Below are positions 34,240-45,558 of a stretch of DNA of 64,000 bases, piece by piece. Location: contig NZ_GG657757.1 in assembly GCF_000158955.1 (NCBI RefSeq), forward strand, positions 3,574,455 to 3,638,454, in the 5' to 3' direction. Each line of letters starts with the position of its first letter. Position 1 is the first letter of the stretch. This stretch comes from Streptomyces viridochromogenes DSM 40736 (GTDB lineage: Bacteria; Actinomycetota; Actinomycetes; Streptomycetales; Streptomycetaceae). The notes under the pieces were generated by a model. That model worked only from the letters and a program-made list of their open reading frames with translations, searched no databases and was not told where the DNA came from. The position numbers were made by a program, and so were the translations under genes.

Positions 34240-34766
34240 TGGGCGTCCTCCTCGACGGCCGTCACACACGGGCCCTTCTGCCACCACTCCGGCAGCATCG
34301 CGATCGCCTCGTCCCCGAGGGGGTTCACCCCGGGGCCCGCGGCCAGCGAGTGCGCCACCAGCACGTGCAGGCACTTCACCCGGTCCGGCATGCCGCCCGC
34401 GCTGGGGAAGTTCTTCAGCTCCTCGATCTCGTCGCGGCGCCTGATGTAGTCCTCGTGGGCCGCCCGGTAGGCCGCCGCCAGCTCCGGGTCCGCGGCCAGC
34501 CGTTCGGTCATCTCCTTCATCACGCCGTTCGCCTCCAGCGTGCCGATCGCCGAGGCGGCGCGCGGGCACGTCAGGTAGTACAGCGTGGGGAAGGGCGTGC
34601 CGTCCGGCAGCCGCGGTGCCGTCTCGACGACGTCGGGCTGCCCGCACGGGCACCGGTGCGCGATCGCGCGCAGACCGCGCGGGGGCCGACCGAGCTGCTG
34701 CTTGAAGGCCTCGACGTCCGCGTCGGTGGGCTCGGTGCGCGGGGTGGTCGGCGGGGGCGTTTCCAT
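34236..34766 (-). CDS. DUF501 family protein
   Basis: This 176-aa protein of unknown function is conserved across actinobacteria next to ftsB and eno. Conserved elements are FKQQLGRPPRGLRAIAHRCPCGQP, FPTLYYLTCPRA and the C-terminal DRVKCLHVLVAHSLAAGPGVNPLGDE. The cysteines in RCPCG, TCPR and KCLH could bind metal. It overlaps ppx by four bases and follows the ftsB-like gene, consistent with one operon. Confidence 0.9.
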   Translation of the reverse strand: METPPPTTPRTEPTDADVEAFKQQLGRPPRGLRAIAHRCPCGQPDVVETAPRLPDGTPFPTLYYLTCPRAASAIGTLEANGVMKEMTERLAADPELAAAYRAAHEDYIRRRDEIEELKNFPSAGGMPDRVKCLHVLVAHSLAAGPGVNPLGDEAIAMLPEWWQKGPCVTAVEEDAQ

Positions 34767-34814
34767 GACTGTGTTCAGGCTGTCTTTCTCTGATCGTCGG
34801 CTGGGGGGTTCAGG

Positions 34815-35291
34815 TCACTGACCGGAGGCGTCGGACTTGTCGACGCCGTCCCAGACGTTGGAGTACCAGGGGCGGTCGGCCGCCCCGAGGTCGGTGCGCG
34901 ACTGCTTCGCCGCGTGCGGGTCGACGACGATGAATCCCGTCTCCCCCGGCATGACGTAGTGCAACCGCTGCCGGATCTGCTGCTCGGCGTACGCGTCGTC
35001 CTGCCAGCGCGCCTTCTGGTCGCGCAGCCGTTCGACGCGCTCCCGTGCCTGCCGCTGTTCCTTCTGGAGGTCGTCGATCTCGGCGCCCTGCGAGACGTAC
35101 TCGCGCATCGGGTAGGCGAGCGCCACGATCAGCGAGCACATCACCAGGGCGAGCAGCGCGGCCCGGCCGGTCAGCCGGGAGCGGCGGGCCTGGCGCCGGG
35201 TCTGGGAGCGGTAGACCCGGGCCGCGGTCTGCTCTCCGAGCAGCCGGATCCTGGTCGCGGTGGAGAACCGGTCCCGGTCCTTCACGGCCAT
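34815..35291 (-). CDS. FtsB/DivIC-like septum formation protein
   Basis: This 158-aa bitopic membrane protein has a basic cytoplasmic N-terminus, one membrane helix (about residues 44-62, AALLALVMCSLIVALAYP), then a coiled coil (~68-95, EIDDLQKEQRQARERVERLRDQKARW) and the LHYVMPGETGFIVVDP segment typical of actinobacterial FtsB/DivIC. It acts in the divisome with FtsL and FtsQ. The position between eno and DUF501 is the usual one. The ATG at 35289-35291 was chosen over upstream in-frame codons of poor content. Confidence 0.88.
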   Translation of the reverse strand: MAVKDRDRFSTATRIRLLGEQTAARVYRSQTRRQARRSRLTGRAALLALVMCSLIVALAYPMREYVSQGAEIDDLQKEQRQARERVERLRDQKARWQDDAYAEQQIRQRLHYVMPGETGFIVVDPHAAKQSRTDLGAADRPWYSNVWDGVDKSDASGQ

Positions 35292-35411
35292 GTCTGCCCG
35301 CCTCCCGCTCACGTCCGATGCGCGTACGTCCCCGCACACGGTACGGGACCGAGTACGGGGACGTACGTACGACGCTTCCTTACGGGGGCCGTGCCTCAGC
35401 CCTCGCTGTGC

Positions 35412-37937
<2,526 letters not shown>

Positions 37938-38056
37938 TCAAGGCTTCTGAGATCTATCTCTCACGGGCCTCAAATGGGACATTCGCCGCGAACCAGGACG
38001 CGAACTCGTGCGGTTACGGGGCGACTTCCGCCCCCGTTTCCGCACTGCCCGAACAA

Positions 38057-39010
38057 CTACTTCTCGTCCGCTTCGCCCTCCACCGCGAGCTTCTCACCGG
38101 GACGGATGAGGTCCGGGTCGTCGCCGACGGCCTTCTTGTTGCCGTCGTAGAGCTCGTGCCATCCACCGCTGATGTCAAGGGAGTCGGCGATGGACCAGAG
38201 GCTGTCACCGACACCCACGATGTAGGCGCCTTCGGAGGCGTCACGGGAACCCTCGTCGCCGCGCGAGGCGTGACGGCCCGTGGACTCGTCCGTACGGCCG
38301 CTCTCGGGCGTCGAGGTTTCGTCCGCACTGGGGCCGCGATGCCGGCCGGAGCCCGTGTCGGTCGGCGCCGAGGAGCCGTCGCCCCGCTCGGAGTTGGACG
38401 TGTCACGCTCGGGGGTGGCCGACGGAGAACTGCCGGGCTGCTGCTTCTGCGACGATTCCGCGGATTCACCCGACTTGCCGGACTCACCGGCCTCGCCCTT
38501 CGAGGCCGACGACGTGTCAGGCGACGACGGAGAAGAGGAGGGATCCCCGGAAGGGGAGGAACCGAGCGAATCGAGCAAACCTGACGAGTCCGTCGAACCG
38601 GACGAGTCAGAGGAGTCGGAGGAGTCCGATCCCTTGCCCTGCTCCAGGCCGGAGAGCAGCCCGCAGGTGCGCCAGGCGCCGACCCCCTGGTCGGCGAGGA
38701 TTCTCTCGGCCACGGCTATCTGCTGGGAGCGGCTGGCCAGGTCGGCGCTCGCCGCGTAGTCGAGTCCGCCGTGGTTCTCCCAGTCGTCCTGGGAGATCGC
38801 GAGGCCGCCGTAGTAGCCGTTGCCGCTGTTCTGGCTCCAGGCGCCGCCGGTCTCACAGTCCGCGACCCGGTCCCAGGTCGTGCCGTCGGCCGCGCTGGCG
38901 CCGGAGGCCCCGAGGAGCGGGATCGCGATGGCGGAGCCGGTCACCCCGGCCGCGAGGAGGAGTGCCGGAGCCTGGCGGGGGCGACGGTGCCGACCGTTCC
39001 CGGAGAGCAT
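38057..39010 (-). CDS. Second resuscitation-promoting factor with LysM domain
   Basis: This 317-aa secreted protein has a signal peptide (residues 1-40), an Rpf domain (~42-115, catalytic Glu53 in ADCETGGAW), a long Ser/Gly/Asp/Glu linker (~118-265) that is very low-complexity, and a C-terminal LysM-like domain (GAYIVGVGDSLWSIADSLDI to GEKLAVEG). It is a tandem relative of rpfA and lacks the riboswitch. The ATG at 39008-39010 was chosen because the signal peptide starts there. A palindrome upstream (39096-39108) may be its operator. Confidence 0.92.
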   Translation of the reverse strand: MLSGNGRHRRPRQAPALLLAAGVTGSAIAIPLLGASGASAADGTTWDRVADCETGGAWSQNSGNGYYGGLAISQDDWENHGGLDYAASADLASRSQQIAVAERILADQGVGAWRTCGLLSGLEQGKGSDSSDSSDSSGSTDSSGLLDSLGSSPSGDPSSSPSSPDTSSASKGEAGESGKSGESAESSQKQQPGSSPSATPERDTSNSERGDGSSAPTDTGSGRHRGPSADETSTPESGRTDESTGRHASRGDEGSRDASEGAYIVGVGDSLWSIADSLDISGGWHELYDGNKKAVGDDPDLIRPGEKLAVEGEADEK

Positions 39011-39095
39011 ACGGAGACCTTTCGCATGGGAGCAGTGACCGGCGCGACGCAGGTGACCCTGGCGCGCTGATGGGTGAACGTATCGGCAGACGATC

Positions 39096-39108
39096 ACTTG
39101 TCACAAGT
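39096..39108. promoter_or_regulatory. Palindrome upstream of the second rpf gene
   Basis: ACTTGTCACAAGT has 6-bp arms around one base, 86 bp upstream of the start codon. It overlaps a possible -35 (TTGTGA on the minus strand). The factor is unknown. Confidence 0.35.
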
Positions 39109-39133
39109 TCATGCCGCGTAGATCACGTGAAGA

Positions 39134-40429
39134 TCACAGTCCTGATGTTTCGTCACTCTTGGCCGCCGCGAACTCCACCGGCAGCGTGCGCAGCCCGCGC
39201 ATGATGAGGCCGCCGCGCCATCTCAGCTCGGCCGGGTCCGTCGCGAGCCGCAGGTCGGGGAGGCGGGTGAGGAGGGTGGCAAGCGCGGTCTGGCCCTCCA
39301 GCCGGGCGAGCGGGGCGCCGAGGCAGTAGTGGATGCCGTGGCCGTAACCGAGGTGCTGGTTGTCGCGGCGGGAGAGGTCGAGCACGTCCGGGTCCGCGAA
39401 CCGCTCCGGGTCCCGGTCGGCGGCGGCCAGGACCACGAGGACCGGGTCGCCTGCCGCGATGCGCTGCCCGCCGATGGTGAGCGGCTCGGTGGCGAAGCGC
39501 CAGGTGGCGAGCTCGACGGGACCGTCGTAGCGCAGCAGTTCCTCGACGCCGGTCTCCAGGAGCGCGGTGTCGTGGGCGGCCAGGGACCGCTGGAGCCGCT
39601 CGCGCTGCTCGGGGTGGGTGAGCAGGGCGTAGGTGCCGTTTCCGATGAGGTTGACGGTTGTCTCGAAACCGGCGAACAGCAGGATGAAGGCCATGGCCGC
39701 GGCCTCGTTCTCGGTGAGGTGCTCACCGTGGTCGGAGGCGCGGATGAGCCCGGAGATGAGGTCCTCGCCCGGGGCGGGTTCCGCGGGCAGCGCCTCCCGC
39801 TTGCGGTGGATCAGATCGGCGAGGTAGCCGCGCATCTTCTTCACGGACCGGGCCACTCCGCCCCGGGGCCCGCCCTGGTGACGGATCATCATGCCCGCCC
39901 AGTCGCGGAAGTCGTCCTGGTCCTCGCGGGGGACGCCGAGCAGGTCGCAGATGGCGTAGATGGGGAGCGGGAACGCGAACTCGTGGATGAGGTCGGCGGA
40001 CCCCTTCTGCGCGAACCCGTCGATGAGACGGTCGGTCAGCTCCTGCACGCGTGGCGCGAACTCGGCGACACGGCGGGGTGTGAACGCCTTGGACACCAGC
40101 CGCCGCAGCCGGGTGTGGTCCGGCGGGTCGATGTTCAGCAGATGTGTCATCAGCTCGGCCTTGCGCTCACCGGGGATACCGGTCTTGCCCTTGGCGTGCG
40201 CGGGCTCGGCGTGGTGCGCCGGGTTCTTGGAGAGACGGTGGTCGGCGAGGGTCTGCTTGGCGTCGGCGTACCGCGTGACCAGCCAGGCCTCCACACCGCT
40301 GGGAAGCCGCGTCCTGTGGACGGGGCTGTGCTCGCGGAGCCAGGCGTAGGCGGGGTAGGGGTCGCTCGCGAACTCCCAGGTGAAGAGGTCGGGAGCGGCG
40401 GGTGTGCTGGGCTGGGGCTGGTCGGTCAC
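39134..40429 (-). CDS. Cytochrome P450, CYP107-like
   Basis: This 431-aa soluble class I P450 has the I-helix oxygen-binding motif AGFETT, the K-helix EELLR (ExxR), and the heme-ligand loop GHGIHYCLGAPLARLE with the proximal cysteine. It needs ferredoxin and ferredoxin reductase, not encoded nearby. The position beside the rpf genes corresponds, from memory, to CYP107U1 of S. coelicolor, reported to affect sporulation and antibiotic production. The substrate is unknown. The GTG at 40427-40429 follows TACCGT by six bases, suggesting a leaderless mRNA; an ATG at 40462 is less likely. Confidence 0.92.
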   Translation of the reverse strand: MTDQPQPSTPAAPDLFTWEFASDPYPAYAWLREHSPVHRTRLPSGVEAWLVTRYADAKQTLADHRLSKNPAHHAEPAHAKGKTGIPGERKAELMTHLLNIDPPDHTRLRRLVSKAFTPRRVAEFAPRVQELTDRLIDGFAQKGSADLIHEFAFPLPIYAICDLLGVPREDQDDFRDWAGMMIRHQGGPRGGVARSVKKMRGYLADLIHRKREALPAEPAPGEDLISGLIRASDHGEHLTENEAAAMAFILLFAGFETTVNLIGNGTYALLTHPEQRERLQRSLAAHDTALLETGVEELLRYDGPVELATWRFATEPLTIGGQRIAAGDPVLVVLAAADRDPERFADPDVLDLSRRDNQHLGYGHGIHYCLGAPLARLEGQTALATLLTRLPDLRLATDPAELRWRGGLIMRGLRTLPVEFAAAKSDETSGL

Positions 40430-40481
40430 TCCCCGACGGTATCCGGCTGTCCCGAAGGGCACCGCCCGCCCCGGAGCCTGC

Positions 40482-41528
40482 TCAGCCCTCGGCCTCCCGG
40501 ATGGCGTCCCGGTACGCGCGGGCCGCCGCCCTCAGGGCCGCCTCCGGGTCCACGCCCTCCGACTCCGCGCGGACCGCCAGGGCCAGCAGCTCGTAGCCGA
40601 TGCCCTCGACGGGCGGGAGCGGTATGTCCAGGTCCGCGGTGCGGGCGCGGGAGGCCAGCTTGGCGGCGAGGGCCAGGCCGGGCTGGCCCAGGGGGATGCC
40701 CTCGGTGACCGAGGCCCGCTGCTTCTCGACCGCCTTGGTGCGCAGCCAGTGTTCCTTGACCTCCTCGGGCGTGGTGGCCGTCGCGTCGCCGAAGACGTGC
40801 GGGTGGCGGTGGATCAGCTTGGCGACGATGCCGGCGGCCACGTCGTCGATGGAGAAGGCGTCCTCCCCGTCCTCCGGGCGGCCTTCCTCGGCGATCCGGG
40901 CGTGGAAGACGACCTGGAGGAGGACGTCACCGAGCTCCTCGCGCAGTTCGTCGCGGTCGCCCTCCTCGATCGCCTCGACGAGTTCGTACGCCTCCTCGAT
41001 GCCGTACTTGGCCAGACCCTTGTGGGTCTGCTGGGACGACCACGGGCACTCGGCGCGGATGCGGTCCATGACCTGGACGAGGTCGAGGAGGCGGGCGCCC
41101 GGCAGGTCGTAGGAGGCGGGGAGCAGCTCCAGCTCGGGCATGGCGACGCGTCCGCCGCCGGCCAGGCGGGCCAGGCCGTCCGTCAGGGCCGGCTCGCCCT
41201 CACCCGTCGCCACGACGACCACCGTGCGGCCGCCGGCGCAGGCGTCGACCAGGTCCTCGGCGGCCGGGGACGCCTCGTCCACCGGTATGCCGGCCTCGCG
41301 CAGGTAGGGCAGCTGCGGGTGGGCGCCGTCCGCGCACAGCACCAGGTCGGCCGCGTGCAGGGCCTGCCAGGCGGGCCAGGACAGCAGGCCGGGGGCGACG
41401 CGGTGGCTGGTGGTGAGCAGGACGATGCGGCCGGGGGCCGGGTCGGTCGCCTGGTCGGGGCCGGTGGCCGGGGCGGGGCCAGGGGCCTGGGCGGGGCCCG
41501 GGGTGGCTTCGGGGCTGTTGGCGTTCAC
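40482..41528 (-). CDS. mazG: MazG-type nucleoside triphosphate pyrophosphohydrolase
   Basis: This 348-aa protein has one full MazG domain (about residues 150-290), with CPWSSQQTHKGLAKYGIEEA, the metal-binding EEGDRDELREELGDVLLQ and LIHRHPHVFGD. MazG clears non-canonical NTPs and can lower (p)ppGpp levels. The N-terminal ~130 residues look like a worn-down tetrapyrrole methylase-type domain (IVLLTTSHRVAPGLL... DEASPAAEDLVDACAGGRTVVVVATGEGEP), as in many actinobacterial MazGs. The GTG start is six bases after TAGTTT, again a leaderless pattern. Confidence 0.92.
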   Translation of the reverse strand: MNANSPEATPGPAQAPGPAPATGPDQATDPAPGRIVLLTTSHRVAPGLLSWPAWQALHAADLVLCADGAHPQLPYLREAGIPVDEASPAAEDLVDACAGGRTVVVVATGEGEPALTDGLARLAGGGRVAMPELELLPASYDLPGARLLDLVQVMDRIRAECPWSSQQTHKGLAKYGIEEAYELVEAIEEGDRDELREELGDVLLQVVFHARIAEEGRPEDGEDAFSIDDVAAGIVAKLIHRHPHVFGDATATTPEEVKEHWLRTKAVEKQRASVTEGIPLGQPGLALAAKLASRARTADLDIPLPPVEGIGYELLALAVRAESEGVDPEAALRAAARAYRDAIREAEG

Positions 41529-41594
41529 GGTTCGAAACTAACCCACGCCGCCGACAGCACCGGAAGTTGTCCACAGGCCCCCGCGGACGTACCG

Positions 41595-42242
41595 CTACAT
41601 GCTCTGCTGCGTCTGGGCCGCCGTCACGTCCCGGACCCACGGCGTCTTGGCGTCGGCGCGGCTGCTCTTCTGGACGTTCCAGGTGCCGTAGCGCGGGTTG
41701 AGGTCGACGTTCAGGTCCTCGGAGGCCTCGGACAGGGCCTTCCAGAACTCGGGCCGGCTGGTGTCGGTGCCGAGTTTCTCGGCGAGCTTCTGGGCCTCCA
41801 GCTGGAGGCGGAGGTTCTCCTCGAGGCGCTGCGGCGGGATGCCGTACTGCTGGAGCCAGGTCGTCTCCAGCGCCTTGGCGCCGCCCGCCTGCTCCTCCAG
41901 GCCGGAGCGCATCTCCTGCATCTCCCTGCGGGTGACCGTCACACCGGCGTTCTCGGCGGCGCGGTGCAGCACCCGGTCGAGGACCATGGTGTGCAGGGTG
42001 TCGCGGGTGAGGGTGCCGGTTCTGGCGATGGCCTGCTGGTACTGAGCGTCGTTCTGCACGGCCGCGCGCTGGGCCGCGCGTACCTCGCCGACCCGCTCCT
42101 CCAGCTGGGAGACGGTGATCCGCTGGCCGCCGACCACGGCCGCCGCGCCGGGATGGGCGTCGTTTCCGCAGGCGGTGAGCAGGGGCGCCGCTGCGGCGAT
42201 CGCGGCGGTGAGGACGAGCGCGGTGCGACGGCGGCGGTGCAA
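41595..42242 (-). CDS. SurA N-terminal-domain lipoprotein
   Basis: This 215-aa lipoprotein has the signal RRRRTALVLTAAIAAAAPLLTAC, with the lipobox LTAC, so it is exported and acylated at the Cys near residue 25. The rest resembles the helical SurA/PrsA-type N-terminal chaperone domain (VGGQRITVSQLEERV, LDRVLHRAAENAGVTVTRRE); no parvulin PPIase domain is present. The start is a TTG at 42242 with GGGAGG five bases upstream. The role is probably extracytoplasmic folding. Confidence 0.85.
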   Translation of the reverse strand: MHRRRRTALVLTAAIAAAAPLLTACGNDAHPGAAAVVGGQRITVSQLEERVGEVRAAQRAAVQNDAQYQQAIARTGTLTRDTLHTMVLDRVLHRAAENAGVTVTRREMQEMRSGLEEQAGGAKALETTWLQQYGIPPQRLEENLRLQLEAQKLAEKLGTDTSRPEFWKALSEASEDLNVDLNPRYGTWNVQKSSRADAKTPWVRDVTAAQTQQSM

Positions 42243-42436
42243 GGGGACCTCCCGTTGGAGATTGCAACGACAGGTGCGGCGCGCAGCGCCTCCACCAGGG
42301 GTGGTGGTCGGGCGACGGGCGGGCGCACAAGGTCTTGCGGTGATCGATGTTAGGCAGTGGGCAGGCTCTGGCCAACCCATTCGACCAACGATTCACCAGG
42401 ACGTCCGGCACCGCCGCGCCCCTCCCGGGACGACCG

Positions 42437-43975
42437 TCAGCCGCGGACCTGCCCCAGCCACTGCAGCGTCCGGCGGATCTCCGCGCCCAGCGGGTGGCCG
42501 GGGCCGTGGGTGCGCTCCACGTCGTGCAGCAGCCGGGCCAGGGTGTCGTGGGCGGCGCCGCGGTCGCCGAGGGCGAGCAGGAGGTGCCCGATCCGGCGGC
42601 GGACGTCATGGGCGAGCTCGGGTCCGCCGGCGGCGACGTACTGGTTCTCGTAGTACGGCAGCACCGCCCGGTACTCGGCGAGCGCGGCGGCCGGTTCGCC
42701 CAGCTGTTCCAGGCACTGGGCGACCTCGTAGCGGAACCGCAGGGCCTGCGGGTCGGCCTGACCGGCCTCGGCCGCGCGTTCGTCGGCGAGGCGGCGCAGC
42801 TCGGGCAGGGCGCGCCGGTACTGGCCGTCGTCCAGGAGCGTGGCCGCGTACTGCTTGCGCAGGGTGCGCACGACCGGGGAGTGCTCGCCGTGCTGTTCGG
42901 CCGCGGCGGGCAGGATCGCGCCGAGGATGTCGACGGCCTGGGTGATGCGGCCCTCGCCGAGGAGCCGTTTGACCTCGTCGACGGCGTGGGCGATGTCCGT
43001 GTTCCCCGCTGTCTCGATGACGGGTGTGGCGGGCGCGGGCTGGGGCGCGGGGGTGCGCGCACGGTAGGGCCAGGGGGCGTGCGGACGCAGGAACGGGCGA
43101 GTGGGGTCGAGAGCCGCTCCGGTGGGGGTGCCGCGCGCGGGCAGCAGCGGCTCCAGCTGTTCGTACACCTCCTGCGCGGAGGCCGGCCGGTGCTGCGGGT
43201 CCTTGGCGAGCAGGCGCAGGACGAGGGCCTCCAGCGCCTCGGGGACCTCGGGGCGGATGCGGCGTACCGGCAGCGGCGGTTCGTACAGGTGCCGGTGCAG
43301 GACGCCGAGTGCCGTGGAGCCGGAGAACGGCACGTCGCCGCTGAGCAGTTCGTGCAGGACCACGCCGAGTGCGTACAGGTCGGTGTACGGGCCGACCGCA
43401 CCGCCCATCGCCTGCTCCGGAGCCATGTAGGCGGGCGAGCCGATCGGGGTGCCGGTATGGGTGAGGCGCGTGGTGTCCGTGTCCATGACGGAGGCGATGC
43501 CCAGGTCGAGGACGGTGACCGTGCCGTCCTGCTTCACCATCACGTTGCGCGGCTTGAGGTCGCGGTGGACGATCGGTACGGCGTGCACGGCGCTCAGCAC
43601 GGCGCACAGTTGCGCCGCGACCGCGACCGCCCACTGCCAGGGGTACGGGGTGCGCTCGGCGAGATGACCGGAGAGGTCGGCGCCGTCGATGTACTGCATG
43701 ACGAGGAACAGCTCCTCGCCCTCACTGCCCGCGTCGTGCACCGTCACCAGGCCGGGGTGGTCGACCTGCGCGGTCACGCGGCACTCGCGCACGAAGCGGC
43801 GGCGCAGTTCCTCCGCGTCCTGTCCGGCCACCTTGTCGGGGCGCAGCAGCTTCACCGCCACGCGCCGGTCCAGCCGCTGGTCGTACGCCGTCCAGACCTG
43901 TCCCATGCCGCCCTGCCCGAGCAGCGTGGACAGCTCGTAACGGCCGGCGACGACACGTCCTGCCGCCGCGCTCAC
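42437..43975 (-). CDS. Serine/threonine protein kinase with C-terminal TPR-like region
   Basis: This 512-aa kinase has the P-loop LLGQGGMGQVW, VAVKLL, catalytic HRDLKPRN, VLDLG (DLG in place of the usual DFG) and APEQ, all within residues ~12-265. A Pro-rich linker follows. The C-terminal ~180 residues are helical with tetratricopeptide-like pairs (AVDILGAILPAAAEQHG, ALAEYRAVLPYYENQYVA). There is no membrane helix, so it is cytoplasmic. The GTG start overlaps the stop of the upstream membrane-protein gene (GTGA), a likely partner. Confidence 0.93.
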   Translation of the reverse strand: MSAAAGRVVAGRYELSTLLGQGGMGQVWTAYDQRLDRRVAVKLLRPDKVAGQDAEELRRRFVRECRVTAQVDHPGLVTVHDAGSEGEELFLVMQYIDGADLSGHLAERTPYPWQWAVAVAAQLCAVLSAVHAVPIVHRDLKPRNVMVKQDGTVTVLDLGIASVMDTDTTRLTHTGTPIGSPAYMAPEQAMGGAVGPYTDLYALGVVLHELLSGDVPFSGSTALGVLHRHLYEPPLPVRRIRPEVPEALEALVLRLLAKDPQHRPASAQEVYEQLEPLLPARGTPTGAALDPTRPFLRPHAPWPYRARTPAPQPAPATPVIETAGNTDIAHAVDEVKRLLGEGRITQAVDILGAILPAAAEQHGEHSPVVRTLRKQYAATLLDDGQYRRALPELRRLADERAAEAGQADPQALRFRYEVAQCLEQLGEPAAALAEYRAVLPYYENQYVAAGGPELAHDVRRRIGHLLLALGDRGAAHDTLARLLHDVERTHGPGHPLGAEIRRTLQWLGQVRG

Positions 43976-44592
43976 CTGCCGCCCTCGGAATCACCGGGGG
44001 CGCCGTCCGGCCGGCCGTCCTGCCGGCGCAGGTAGTCGCTGAGCTCGTCGAGTTCGGCACGTACCTGGTCGATGCGGGCGGGCGCGGGGCGCTGCGGGGA
44101 CGGGGGTACGGGGTGCTGCGGCGGCTGGTGCGACGGGGGCTGCGGGACGGGCGTGGACGAGGGGGTGTAGGGCGACGTGGGGTGCGGATAGCCGTACGGG
44201 GACTGCGGGGACTGCTGGGTGGGGACGGTCGGCGCGTGGGGCGGCGCGTAGCCGGCGAACTGCCGGGGCGGCGCGCTGTGGTGGCCGATGTCCACGATCA
44301 GGAACCAGACGGCCGCGCCCACGCCGAGCAGCATGATCACGGCGAGCGCGATGTCGGTCCGGAAGTCGCTCTCCGGCAGGACGCCGATCACCGCGAAGCA
44401 GGCGATGGACAGGGGCAGGCTCACCCAGGCCGCCGCCCAGTCGAGGGCCCGTCCGCGTAGGAAGGCCACCCGGAACAGCGGTACACAGGCCAGGAAGCCG
44501 CAGGTGAGGACGCCGGCTGCGGCGAACAGCACGCGCAGGGAGATGACCGTTGCCGCGCTACGGGAGGGCGGCGCCGCGCCTTGGCCGTACAT
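43972..44592 (-). CDS. Small membrane protein with proline-rich tail
   Basis: This 206-aa protein has three or four hydrophobic segments in residues ~17-105, then a cytoplasmic Pro/Gln/Tyr/Ser-rich region (~106-170) and a short coiled-coil end (RIDQVRAELDELSDYLRRQDG). No family is recognised. It is translationally coupled to the kinase gene, so it may anchor the kinase or be its substrate. Confidence 0.82.
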   Translation of the reverse strand: MYGQGAAPPSRSAATVISLRVLFAAAGVLTCGFLACVPLFRVAFLRGRALDWAAAWVSLPLSIACFAVIGVLPESDFRTDIALAVIMLLGVGAAVWFLIVDIGHHSAPPRQFAGYAPPHAPTVPTQQSPQSPYGYPHPTSPYTPSSTPVPQPPSHQPPQHPVPPSPQRPAPARIDQVRAELDELSDYLRRQDGRPDGAPGDSEGGR

Positions 44593-44742
44593 GACTGCTC
44601 CTGGACCGGTGTAGCCGATGGGAAGGGGACGGGCGAGTGACAGAGCCCGGTGGGGAATCCGAGCGTATAGCCCGACACGGACAACCGGTCACGGGTTGTA
44701 CCGAACCGTTGTCGTGCTGATCACTACGCGTGCCAGGAGCGA

Positions 44743-44775
44743 GAGAGGAGGGCCACCTCGGGAGGCCCTCCTCTC
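44743..44775. terminator. Terminator after the frameshifted GNAT gene
   Basis: GAGAGGAGGGCC (44743-44754) pairs perfectly with GGCCCTCCTCTC (44764-44775) around 9 nt, immediately past the stop codon. Confidence 0.7.
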
Positions 44776-45518
44776 CTACAGCGGGTGCCGCATCCACACG
44801 TTGGGCTCGACGTACACCGCGTACCCGCGCTCCGGCTCGCAGCGCACCGGCACCAGACCGCCGGGCACCTCGATGTCGCCCTCGGTGTCGAAGGGCAGCC
44901 CTGTCCAGCGGCGCCAGTCGGCGAGTGGGGCGGACACCGTCATGGACGCCGGTGCCACGGAGTCGATGGTGGCTCCGGCCCGGGCGTGGACGCGCAGCAC
45001 GGGTCCTGGGGCAGGCCGTCGGGGCGCACACGGCGGACGTACTCCTCGATCGGAGTGTGCGGTTCCAGGTGCTTGGCGTTGGGGCGGACCGGGGCGACGA
45101 CCTCGCGGAAGCCGCGGGCCCGGGCGTTGTCGCGCATGGCCGAGAGCATCAGCCCGGACAGGCCGCGGCCCTGCGCGTGCGGGGCGACCGACACCGAGAT
45201 CGCGCTGACCGTGTCGGGGCGGACCCCGCGACGCAGGTCGGAGAAGGCCCACACGAGGACCGCGTCCCAGCCGTTCGCGGGCAGCCGGCCACGGCCTTCG
45301 GCGTCCAGCGCGAAGGGCACGCTGTAGGCGTTCGCGACGACCTCGCCCCGCTCGTCCTCGGCGAACAGGACGTACTCCGGGAGTTCGGTGGCGATCCGCG
45401 GGAAGTGCGCCGCGCCCACGAGGTCCTGGACCACGAACTCCGGCCAGCTGTCCGCCATCCCGACGATCCGCTCCAGCATCTCCGGGCGGTCGGCGAGGCT
45501 TGATGTCTTCGGCTGCAT
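44776..45518 (-). pseudogene. GNAT-family acetyltransferase with frameshift
   Basis: From the ATG at 45516-45518 one frame gives a GNAT protein (ISVSVAPHAQGRGLSGLMLSAMRDNARARG is motif A) up to RVRPDGLPQDP near 45008. It then turns into Cys/Pro-rich residues. The neighbouring frame resumes exactly there with LRVHARAGATIDSVAP and ends at VEPNVWMRHPL, stop at 44776. One missing base near 45002-45008 (for example TGG read as TG) explains it. Natural inactivation or a sequencing error are equally possible. TACCGT ends six bases before the ATG (leaderless pattern). Confidence 0.8.
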
Positions 45519-45558
45519 GCGGTCACGGTAGGCGCGGACGCGTACGCCCGGAATCGAA

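Noticed and set aside
42606..43634. Arg/Pro-rich open frame inside the kinase gene
   Set aside because: Out-of-frame reading of the kinase; no start signal and no domain.
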